Assembly (NCBI GenBank): GCA_023417285.1
Contig: JAEZFR010000538.1
Location: 1-13,249 of the forward strand
Direction: 5' to 3'
Length of the DNA stretch: 13,249 nucleotides
Origin: Bacillota bacterium
GTDB taxonomy: Bacteria > Bacillota > Clostridia > Acetivibrionales > DSM-1351
Positions 5,739 through 13,113 of the stretch are shown here, piece by piece (the stretch's first letter is position 1; the number at the start of each line of letters is the position of its first letter). The notes beneath the pieces are model-generated. The model was not told the DNA's origin and searched no databases. It saw only the letters and a program-made list of their open reading frames with translations. The position numbers were made by a program, and so were the translations under genes.

Positions 5739-8700
5739 ATGAACTGGCAACATTTTCAAACTTATAATGAGGCACCAACACGTGCTTTTGAATCTATGTG
5801 TAATCAATTGTTTGAGCTATGGTGCAAAAAAACATATAATGATTCTTTAAAGGTCGTTACAAATGTAAATGGCGCTGGAGGGGATGGGGGGGTTGAGTCC
5901 TTTGCTATAAAAAAAGATGATACAATGATTGGAATGCAAGCTAAGTGGTTTTTAAATAGTATTACCTCGGGCCAGTTTGCTCAAATTAGCAGTTCGATTG
6001 AAACTGCGCTAAGAGTAAGACCATTGATAAAGCAATATATTGTATGTATTCCCCGTGATTTATCATCAGACCGTATTGGTAAAGGAAAAAAGGTTATAGA
6101 AGATACTGAATTAAGTCGTTGGCAACAGTTAAAAAACAAATTCGAAGATGATTATCCTGGGTTAAAAATTGAGTTATGGAATGAAACTCAACTTTTAGCT
6201 AAATTACAAGATAGTGAAGCTGCAGGTATATACCGATATTGGTTTGAAAAATCCGAGATTTCAAAAGATTTAATTATCTACTCTTATGAGAAACAAAAAA
6301 GTGGATGGTTATCGCAGAAGTATACCCCTTGTCTACATATTCAAGGACAAATGCAAAAAAGCATTCTAAAATTTGTAGGAACTTTAGATGATCGTCAGAG
6401 CAGTATAAGCAAATTGTGTGTTATGAGCCAGCAATGCAGCAAATTTTTGAAAGCGTGCGATGACTATTTACAATTTGTTAAAGATCATTCATCGCAGGAG
6501 CAGTTAATATATGAAATTCAGAAAAATCAAGAGCAAGTAATTAAATTATTAGATGAGATAAAACTTACTTTAGAAGCCGTAAGTAATGACCAACAAGTTG
6601 CATCCTCAATTAACAAAGAAAATTGGTATATTGATTTTGCTATGCTATTAGAGCTGTTAAAGCAAAACGAACAATTTAGAGGAAATTTCTTTCACATTAA
6701 TGAAATTAAAAAAACTGCGGAAGCACTTCAAGCAAATGAGATCAATAATATTATTTCGAATATTCGTTTTCAATTAGATAATAAAAAATATCTAATATTA
6801 GGCAATCCTGGATCGGGAAAAACACATGGAATCGTTAATCTGGTGGAATCATTATTACATCAAAATCTACATATCCCGATATTAATCCGTGCAAAAGATA
6901 TTAATCCAAATAATAATTGGATCGATATCTTAAAAAAATCTTTAGGTTTAGCTTCGATTTGGAATGAAACAGAATTGTGGCAGGCTTTAGAAGCATTGTC
7001 TTATAGAATAGAAAACAATAATATCTCTACAGCATCTATGGTTGCTACTAAAATCATTCCAAAGATATTAATTTGCATAGAAGGAGTGGATGAATCTAGA
7101 CCATATGATTTATGGTATGATCGCCTTAGAGAGGTAGAAGCAATATGTTCCAAATATCCAAGACTGAGATTTTGTATAACAAGTCGACCTTATGTTTTTA
7201 GGGGGTTGGCGTATGATGATAGCTTATTGAGTAATACATTAAGGTTGCCTTCCGATGGTGATGTTCCGGTAAATGTATTATTTCAAGAATATATTGAATA
7301 TTTCCATGTAAATATCGAAGGGTGCTTATGGATTAAATGGAGCTTAAAAACTCCCCTTGCATTACGCGTTTTTTGTGAAAATTATAAATATAGAAATATT
7401 ACAGGTATAGATAAATCTTCTGTTACCATTACTAATCTTTTATCGAAAAAATTTCATATAATTGAAAAGGAATTTAACTCTAAATATGAAACGGGGTATG
7501 GAGATAGAGAGCTTATTGTACAGAATTCATTATTAGTAATAGCCAGAAAGTTTCTCATAAATATAACTATGTATAGAATTGATTTAATTGATTCTCTGAA
7601 AGATGTTTCAGGGCTTATTACCGTTGCCCATGATTATCGGAGAGAACTTATTGACTTTCTCGAAGATTATGGAATACTGCAGAGCTATACAGTAAATTCA
7701 GATATTATATTTGAGCCTCCAAAAACATATTATTCGATTGGCGTTCAACCCTTTTTTGATTATATACTTGCACTATTAATTACTAATCAAATAAAAGATC
7801 CATCAGAGATCACAATTACAGATTCATTGGTAAGCCATGAGGGTGCGCTGCAAATGATCTCTATTCTTCTTTTGGAAGATTATGGTTACTTGATAACTGA
7901 AAATAAAAGCTTCAGAAATAGTTTGAGTAATAATGAATTATTTGATTTAGTTTGCTTTTCATTGTCAAATGTATCACCAGACCCTGCATCCAAGTACAAA
8001 CCTTTGGTCAAAAGGATGATGAATTTTAATTCAGACTGCTTAAAAAATGTTGTGAATAAAATTATCCTTCCAGTATCTCGAATTGAAAACCATCCTCTTG
8101 GCGCACAGATGTTACATGAGTATCTTATGGGTTATGAAACAGCCGGAAAACGTGACATTATATGGTCTGCACCTAGTTATTTAAGGCATCAGGGAGACGC
8201 TCCTTGGAAAGGCTATACAAAAATTGATTTAGCGGATAAGAGATATAAATTATGTTTGGAGGATAAGTATAATGGTATCCCATTAGTCTATGCGTGGATG
8301 TTAACAACTGTTAATAATATTGAAAGAGTAGGTTATAGGCGGGAGCTAATAAGGTGGGCGTCTATACAATCTTTTGAATTCTATAAACTGTTTGAGTTAA
8401 CATGTAATACTAATGATCCTCAAATGAGAGAAGATTTATTTGCAGTTGCAATGGGAACTGTATTTATGCTTAAAAAAGGACATCCCTGCATTAAATTATT
8501 CAGTGATTGGATGATTAAAAATATTTTCGATCTAAATAAAATTACTATGCACTATAGTTGTGCTATTCGATATTACGGCAGAGCTATTGTTGAACGTTCC
8601 TATGCTCTTGGAGATGTAAAAAATCAAGACGTTGATAAGAGTCGTCCCCCATATCATACTACAGGAAATATTCCTCTTGATCGTGAGGCTACTTCTGGTA

Positions 8701-10298
8701 CTCGGATGGGGGGATTTGGTCCAATTGATTATGATTTGGCAAGATATGTCCTATGTGATCCTATAGATTATATGTTTTTTAGTCGCCGTGGAAACGAGAA
8801 AACTACTGAAGAGGTCGACTATACATGGCACTTTTCTGAGAATGAAATTGAAGAGATACTGACTAACAAAGAAATTATTCTTAATGAGAAATGCAGCACA
8901 AAATTGGAGGAAACTCAACTTGAACATAAACAAAAAAGAATATTATGGGATCGTCTAGATGACTTAATTAATGACAATACAGATACTATCATACCTAATT
9001 CGAAATCACATACACCCATATACAATAAAGAGGCAGATAACTTTTTGTTAGCTCATGCGCGTATTTTGGAAATGGAATCACTGGAACCGAATCAATTTGT
9101 TCTTTCAGCCGCATATGCTTACATTCTGTTACAGGGATGGAATGAAGAAGAGTTCCACGGCCATCCCAATGGGGAAAAACCTGGAGAAGTAATTGGTGTT
9201 GATGTTGCAATTATGCGTCAACACCATGCTGCAACTCATGGTTCAAAAAGTAATGTAATGACTTTTTGCGAGAAGTATACATGGTGTGCACGCAATGAGA
9301 TTTTAGGCTATCTATCAGACCGGTTACCGTTTAGAGATTCTGAAAGAGAACCATCATTGCTGCACGATTATGGATTGCTTGATGATTTTCCAAATCCGGC
9401 GCAAGAATTATATCAAGAAGACCCCGATAGGATTATGGAAAAAACCTCTTGGTTTGTTCCAGAGGACCTATCACCTTTAATAAATGAAAACAAGGGAGAA
9501 GATATCATTAGAGACTGGATTATAAATGCTCCTATCCCTAATTTTGAAAAATGGATTGATATTGGAGTATTCAATCATGAAATTATGCAAAATGAGAGAA
9601 AGAATTGGATATCGTTATATAGTTATAATTCTGTATCAAATACTTTGGGTGGAGAATCACTTATGTGGATTTCTTCAGCAATAATCTTAAAAGAGCATTT
9701 TAAATATTTGATAAATGACATTATAAAACGGAAAGATTCTTTAGTTTATAACCTAAGTAATCCTGAGGATTTGCATTCTTCTTCCGAGACTCAGTGCTAT
9801 ATAACCCCTAAAGAAATATGCTGGATGAATTGGAAAAATGAGTGTTTCAATAATATTTATAATGTTTCTATTTCTGATGGTGATTTTGTAGACTATTCAA
9901 TTGAAAAGGCGGTTGAAGAGTGTACAGCTAATTATCCTGAATTTGGTGATGTATATTATAAATTACCTTCCGGAATTATTCGCAAAATGCTAGATATATG
10001 TGATGGAGATGGGTATAAGTATTACAATGGAGAAAAAAAACTTGAAGCAATTTGTTTTGAAGCAGGAGAAAAGTGGCATGACTTACAATCCTATTTATGT
10101 GTTGATCGTGAAAAACTTCTATTGCAATTAGACCATGCCAATTTCAAGATTTTTTGGACAGTTAGATTACTTAGACAAGCTACTTCAAAATCGATTGAGA
10201 AATATCCTAAGCTACATAGCCGAAATGATAAATGCTGGTTGGTTTGGTTTGAAGATGGAGAGTTAAGAACTCAACTGTTTTCAGATCAGATTGACTAA
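5739..10298 (+). CDS. STAND NTPase with N-terminal Mrr-like nuclease domain (Avs-like)
   Basis: A 1519-residue cytoplasmic protein. Residues 1-160 form a PD-(D/E)XK nuclease of Mrr type: D49 in GGDGGVES and Q67-A-K69-W after the second strand are the catalytic core. Residues about 220-282 are helical with coiled-coil character. A STAND/NACHT-type ATPase follows, with Walker A GNPGSGKTH (355-363), Walker B ICIEGVDE (D451-E452) and a sensor-like ITSRP (480-484). The remaining ~950 residues, rich in W, Y and D, match no domain I can name and occupy the place of the ligand-sensing arm in antiviral STAND (Avs) proteins. There, binding of a phage protein drives oligomerisation and DNA cleavage. Start 5739 is chosen by its SD over the longer TTG 5646 frame. 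A G7 tract (5886-5892) sits within the nuclease motif. Family architecture is clear; the Avs class and the ligand are not. Confidence 0.88.
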   Translation: MNWQHFQTYNEAPTRAFESMCNQLFELWCKKTYNDSLKVVTNVNGAGGDGGVESFAIKKDDTMIGMQAKWFLNSITSGQFAQISSSIETALRVRPLIKQYIVCIPRDLSSDRIGKGKKVIEDTELSRWQQLKNKFEDDYPGLKIELWNETQLLAKLQDSEAAGIYRYWFEKSEISKDLIIYSYEKQKSGWLSQKYTPCLHIQGQMQKSILKFVGTLDDRQSSISKLCVMSQQCSKFLKACDDYLQFVKDHSSQEQLIYEIQKNQEQVIKLLDEIKLTLEAVSNDQQVASSINKENWYIDFAMLLELLKQNEQFRGNFFHINEIKKTAEALQANEINNIISNIRFQLDNKKYLILGNPGSGKTHGIVNLVESLLHQNLHIPILIRAKDINPNNNWIDILKKSLGLASIWNETELWQALEALSYRIENNNISTASMVATKIIPKILICIEGVDESRPYDLWYDRLREVEAICSKYPRLRFCITSRPYVFRGLAYDDSLLSNTLRLPSDGDVPVNVLFQEYIEYFHVNIEGCLWIKWSLKTPLALRVFCENYKYRNITGIDKSSVTITNLLSKKFHIIEKEFNSKYETGYGDRELIVQNSLLVIARKFLINITMYRIDLIDSLKDVSGLITVAHDYRRELIDFLEDYGILQSYTVNSDIIFEPPKTYYSIGVQPFFDYILALLITNQIKDPSEITITDSLVSHEGALQMISILLLEDYGYLITENKSFRNSLSNNELFDLVCFSLSNVSPDPASKYKPLVKRMMNFNSDCLKNVVNKIILPVSRIENHPLGAQMLHEYLMGYETAGKRDIIWSAPSYLRHQGDAPWKGYTKIDLADKRYKLCLEDKYNGIPLVYAWMLTTVNNIERVGYRRELIRWASIQSFEFYKLFELTCNTNDPQMREDLFAVAMGTVFMLKKGHPCIKLFSDWMIKNIFDLNKITMHYSCAIRYYGRAIVERSYALGDVKNQDVDKSRPPYHTTGNIPLDREATSGTRMGGFGPIDYDLARYVLCDPIDYMFFSRRGNEKTTEEVDYTWHFSENEIEEILTNKEIILNEKCSTKLEETQLEHKQKRILWDRLDDLINDNTDTIIPNSKSHTPIYNKEADNFLLAHARILEMESLEPNQFVLSAAYAYILLQGWNEEEFHGHPNGEKPGEVIGVDVAIMRQHHAATHGSKSNVMTFCEKYTWCARNEILGYLSDRLPFRDSEREPSLLHDYGLLDDFPNPAQELYQEDPDRIMEKTSWFVPEDLSPLINENKGEDIIRDWIINAPIPNFEKWIDIGVFNHEIMQNERKNWISLYSYNSVSNTLGGESLMWISSAIILKEHFKYLINDIIKRKDSLVYNLSNPEDLHSSSETQCYITPKEICWMNWKNECFNNIYNVSISDGDFVDYSIEKAVEECTANYPEFGDVYYKLPSGIIRKMLDICDGDGYKYYNGEKKLEAICFEAGEKWHDLQSYLCVDREKLLLQLDHANFKIFWTVRLLRQATSKSIEKYPKLHSRNDKCWLVWFEDGELRTQLFSDQID

Positions 10299-10419
10299 TT
10301 AATTCTAATGATAGAATACGATTTTGGTGTTAGTATGAAAAGTTTTTCTTTGACAAGGTATGGCATAGCCACAAATTAAATCTACTGGGTGATTTTTTTA
10401 ATGTGATTTTAATGGAGTT

Positions 10420-10453
10420 AAGTCACTTCTATTATATCACATAGAAGTGGTTT
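10420..10453 (+). terminator. Hairpin, possible terminator or attenuator
   Basis: CACTTCTAT (10424-10432) pairs perfectly with ATAGAAGTG (10441-10449) across an 8-base loop. With two G-U pairs the stem extends to 13 bp (10420-10432 with 10441-10453). A T-run (10461-10466) begins seven bases after the stem, which is too far for a textbook terminator. It could end the STAND transcript or attenuate read-through to MBL3. Confidence 0.45.
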
Positions 10454-10511
10454 CTTGGACTTTTTTATTGCCCAACCGTTGATTTTTAGATGTTAATTGC
10501 AAATTAACTAT

Positions 10512-10518
10512 GAAAGGA
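10512..10518 (+). promoter_or_regulatory. Ribosome binding site deciding the MBL3 start
   Basis: GAAAGGA lies 8 bases before ATG 10527. The earlier in-frame starts (TTG 10497, ATG 10518) have no SD at usable distance; ATG 10518 overlaps this site. Confidence 0.55.
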
Positions 10519-10526
10519 TGGTTAAA

Positions 10527-11609
10527 ATGGTCGAAAATATATTTGGATATGAAATTGATTTTTTACCTGTAGGTAATGGTGAAAAAAGCGGAGATGCTAT
10601 TGTGGTTCGTTATGGTTATCCTGGGCAGTATAAGATAATGGTATACGATGGTGGCACAAAAGAATCTGGACAGGCTTTGGTTGACCATATAAAGAAGTAC
10701 TGCAACACAGATTACGTTGACTATGTTGTTAACTCTCATCCAGATGGTGACCACGCTTCAGGATTGAGCGTTGTTTTAGAACAATTAAATGTTGGAGAAC
10801 TTTGGATTCATCGTCCGTGGGAACACTCATCCGAGATTCGTGATCTATTTAAGGATGGTCGTATAACAGACAATAGTTTAACTGAAAGGTTGAAGAACGC
10901 TTTGAATGCTGCTTATTCACTTGAAGAAATTGCAAAAGACAAAGGTATTCCAATTTATGAGCCATTTGAGGGATGCATAATAGGAGATTTTATAGTCTTA
11001 TCACCCAGTGAAGAATGGTATTTAGAACTTGTTCCCCAATTTACCAAAACACCACAGGCAAAAGTTCAGGAACAAACTAGCTTAATTGAGTCATTGGTGA
11101 AATTAACAAAAACGGTGGTAGAGTATATATTGGAAAGCTGGGATGTTGAGACACTTAAGGAAGGAGGGAACACATCATACGAAAATCAAAGCGGTGTAAT
11201 TTTGTATGCTAATTTTTATAATAAAGGGATATTACTTACAGGTGATGCTGGAGTAGACTCTTTGAATAAAGCTGCTGATTATGCGGAAATAGCAGGGATA
11301 GACTTGACAAAATGTAGTTTTATTCAAGTACCTCATCATGGAAGTAGAAATAATGTTTCGCCTTCTGTATTAAACCGAATTATTGGAGATAAAGTTGTAG
11401 AAGATTCATCTTCTACAAAATCTACTGTTGTATCTGCTTCCAAGGAATCTACAACTCATCCAAGAAAAGTTGTGATCAATGCATTTAAAAGACGTGGAGT
11501 CAAGGTATTTGCTACACAAGGTAGTACAAAACATCATAACAATAATATGTCGGATCGTGGATGGAGTTTAGCAGAACAGTTGCCTTTTTATAAGGAGGTA
11601 GAGAAATAA
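10527..11609 (+). CDS. ComEC-like metallo-beta-lactamase-fold hydrolase (MBL3)
   Basis: A 360-residue soluble MBL-fold protein starting MVENIFGYEIDFLPVGNGEKSGDA. The metal motif is H71-P-D73-G-D75-H76, with a bridging TGDAG aspartate (D240) and VPHHGSRNN (H270-H271). About 115 residues between the first motifs and the GD motif (around 120-225) form an insertion that includes helix-like segments (QTSLIESLVKLTKTVVEYIL) and is not obvious in MBL2. The C-terminus (TQGSTKHHNNN...RGW) is rich in His and Asn and may contribute further metal or substrate contacts. No signal peptide is seen. The gene ends two bases before the membrane-protein gene, so the pair is probably translated together, and MBL3 may act at the membrane with that partner. 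Start 10527 is preferred over the 370-residue TTG 10497 form. The substrate is unknown. Confidence 0.9.
   Translation: MVENIFGYEIDFLPVGNGEKSGDAIVVRYGYPGQYKIMVYDGGTKESGQALVDHIKKYCNTDYVDYVVNSHPDGDHASGLSVVLEQLNVGELWIHRPWEHSSEIRDLFKDGRITDNSLTERLKNALNAAYSLEEIAKDKGIPIYEPFEGCIIGDFIVLSPSEEWYLELVPQFTKTPQAKVQEQTSLIESLVKLTKTVVEYILESWDVETLKEGGNTSYENQSGVILYANFYNKGILLTGDAGVDSLNKAADYAEIAGIDLTKCSFIQVPHHGSRNNVSPSVLNRIIGDKVVEDSSSTKSTVVSASKESTTHPRKVVINAFKRRGVKVFATQGSTKHHNNNMSDRGWSLAEQLPFYKEVEK
11592..11598 (+). promoter_or_regulatory. Ribosome binding site for the membrane protein
   Basis: AAGGAGG inside the end of the MBL3 gene, 13 bases before ATG 11612. The spacing is slightly long, but the match is perfect. 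Confidence 0.65.
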
Positions 11610-11611
11610 AT

Positions 11612-12397
11612 ATGGATATTTCAAAGATATTTGATGAGTATGAGCTAAAAGCTAGGTTAAGACCAGCATTGATTATATTCTTTCCAGCAGTTTTTGCCTG
11701 CTATTTTTGGTTTCCAGAACTGAGAAAACTAAGTTCAGCAATTATCAGTTTACTGACCACCGTGGGGGTGTTGACATTGATGGCAAAACTAAGTAGAAAT
11801 TTTGGAAAAGCAAAGGAGAATTTACTATATGAAAAATGGGGAGGAAAGCCTACAACTTCCTTTCTAAGGTACAACAATACATTTCTAGATCCGGCTACAA
11901 AAAGTCGGTATCGTTTATTCTTGGAAAAATCAGTTGATGGTTTAATACTTCCAAATGATAAAGAGGAACTAGAAGATAGAAAAAATGCTGATGATCTTTA
12001 TGAATCGGCTATCAGATGGTTGAGAGAAAAAACTAGAGATAAAAAGCAATATCCGCTAGTGTTTAAAGATAATATAAGTTATGGTTTCAGTAGAAATCTT
12101 TGGGCTATGAAACCAATAGGAATTGCAGTGTCAATTGCTACTTTTCTAATAAATATAGCAATTGCATATTATAAAACTGGTAACGATATTTTAAATTTAC
12201 CCTATGAAACATGGATTATAGCTACTATTTCACTGGTAATGACTTTTATATGGATATTTCTAATTAACTCAAATTGGGTACGAAACGAAGCAGAAGCGTA
12301 TGCTAGATCATTATTGGCTACATGTGAAAAATTAAGTAAGCCAACTAGGCGTACAAAACCTAAAAAGACTTGTAAAGGGGACTCCGTGGAGGTATAG
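11612..12397 (+). CDS. Conserved-looking membrane protein with four predicted TM segments
   Basis: 261 residues. Two hydrophobic hairpins are visible: segments about 18-34 and 42-58 at the N-terminus, and 169-187 and 201-218 near the C-terminus. They flank a hydrophilic domain of about 110 residues containing W76-GGKPTT-82, the segment LRYNNTFLDPATKSRYR and a charged WLREKTRDKK stretch. The protein ends with a basic tail (RRTKPKKTCK). I recall similar proteins annotated only as hypothetical near defence genes, but cannot name a family. Lying two bases after MBL3 at the end of the cluster, it could be a membrane anchor, sensor or pore-forming effector, in analogy with small multi-TM effectors of CBASS and related systems. 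That role is inference. No terminator follows immediately. Confidence 0.82.
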   Translation: MDISKIFDEYELKARLRPALIIFFPAVFACYFWFPELRKLSSAIISLLTTVGVLTLMAKLSRNFGKAKENLLYEKWGGKPTTSFLRYNNTFLDPATKSRYRLFLEKSVDGLILPNDKEELEDRKNADDLYESAIRWLREKTRDKKQYPLVFKDNISYGFSRNLWAMKPIGIAVSIATFLINIAIAYYKTGNDILNLPYETWIIATISLVMTFIWIFLINSNWVRNEAEAYARSLLATCEKLSKPTRRTKPKKTCKGDSVEV

Positions 12398-12790
12398 TAG
12401 TTGTAAGTTTCACTAAAAGGTTATTGAGACTATTAAATGATGCTCGTGAAAAGTTGGGTATGAAATATTGATGTATTATACATACAGGATAGGGGAAAAG
12501 AAAAAAGCCAGATAATACCGACAGAAGGCACATGAAAGCTACCTTGCTTTTTACAAAGATGCTTAACCCCAAACCTGCTACCATTCGAAAGATGAGTTGC
12601 AAATTTCTTAGAGATATATGAAGTAGCTCCATCTATAATCCCCTGCGCAATAGGTATACCTCTTATCCGGAGTGATACAACATTCAAATAAAAAAAGTCG
12701 CATACATTTCATGGAATCTTTATCTTCACAAATGAGATTGTGAAATCAGGCTATATATTAATATGCAATTTATGGTTTAAACATAAAAAA
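12398..12790. other. Gene-free stretch after the cluster
   Basis: About 390 bp with no convincing gene. Two overlapping reverse-strand frames exist (12632-12360 and 12687-12433), but they lack a ribosome binding site and recognisable motifs. A forward frame without a start codon (12394-12470, ...TKRLLRLLNDAREKLG...) may be a worn gene remnant. A 7-bp inverted repeat TTCACAA/TTGTGAA (12725-12731 and 12738-12744) is the only clear small symmetry. The region may be decayed mobile DNA, given the repeat array next to it. Confidence 0.4.
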
Positions 12791-12957
12791 ATTCTCAAAC
12801 TTTTTGAGAATAAGAACCGTAGTACCAAACTATTTGAGATTCAGTACCAAACTTAATGAGATTAAGGAAGCCAAAAGGTACGTTTTTCGTTACTCCAGTA
12901 CCAAACTTTATGAGAACCCACAGTTGTTGGTGTCGGTTCTCAAATAGTTTGAGAATC
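12791..12957. repeat. Array of five AAACTWWWTGAGA motifs
   Basis: A 13-bp core occurs four times on the + strand (12797-12809, 12827-12839, 12849-12861, 12903-12915) and once inverted (12938-12950). The middle three copies share the longer prefix AGTACC before the core. The outermost two are flanked by CTC and form palindromes: ATTCTCAAA/TTTGAGAAT at 12791-12811 and TTCTCAAA/TTTGAGAA at 12937-12955. Distances between + strand cores are 30, 22 and 54 bp, near whole helical turns. Multiple short repeats near one end are typical of transposase-binding termini of IS21-type elements. A bound outer end ...GAGAATCA at 12958 would fit a terminal CA. No transposase gene is present, so a remnant end or operator cluster is equally possible. 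Confidence 0.7.
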
Positions 12958-12975
12958 ATATAACTTAACTAATAA

Positions 12976-13025
12976 AATAGGTAGACTTCATAGTATTCTA
13001 TGAGTGTTCTACCTATTATTTTTTT
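12976..13025 (+). terminator. Rho-independent terminator
   Basis: AATAGGTAGA (12976-12985) pairs with TCTACCTATT (13008-13017). An inner stem TCATAG (12988-12993) with CTATGA (12998-13003) closes on a 4-base loop, and T7 follows at 13019-13025. It reads as a terminator for + strand transcription. It lies about 580 bp after the last clear gene and would insulate the next gene. Confidence 0.75.
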
Positions 13026-13056
13026 ACTATATGAAGTTAATAACTTTAAGAATCTA

Positions 13057-13084
13057 TTGAATATTCAAAGTGTATTAATATAAT
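13057..13084 (+). promoter_or_regulatory. Sigma-A-type promoter candidate
   Basis: TTGAAT (13057-13062) and TATAAT (13079-13084) are separated by 16 bases, downstream of the terminator and upstream of the G-rich SD-like tract at 13097-13104. This fits the promoter of a gene starting near the window edge. Confidence 0.55.
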
Positions 13085-13113
13085 GTTGTTATACGAGGGG
13101 GGGGATATCAGAA

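Larger units (their letters stand above)
10299..10526 (+). other. Intergenic spacer between STAND and MBL3
   Basis: No gene is seen here. A perfect TTGACA at 10350-10355 is a candidate -35 element, but the best -10-like hexamer (TTAAAT, 10376-10381) is 20 bases away and only 4/6, so promoter support is weak. The spacer also contains the hairpin at 10420-10453. This is the longest gap between genes in the cluster and may mark the boundary between two transcription units. Confidence 0.5.

Noticed and set aside
10497..10526. TTG 10497 start for MBL3
   Set aside because: ATG 10527 with GAAAGGA 8 bases upstream is the better start, and the MBL fold begins just after it.
12433..12687. Reverse-strand ORF of 84 residues in the post-cluster spacer
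   Set aside because: There is no ribosome binding site upstream, it overlaps a second reverse frame, and it has no recognisable motif or sensible composition. It is probably chance.
12791..12957. CRISPR array
   Set aside because: The repeats are only 13-21 bp, unevenly spaced (22-54 bp), include an inverted copy, and no cas genes are present.
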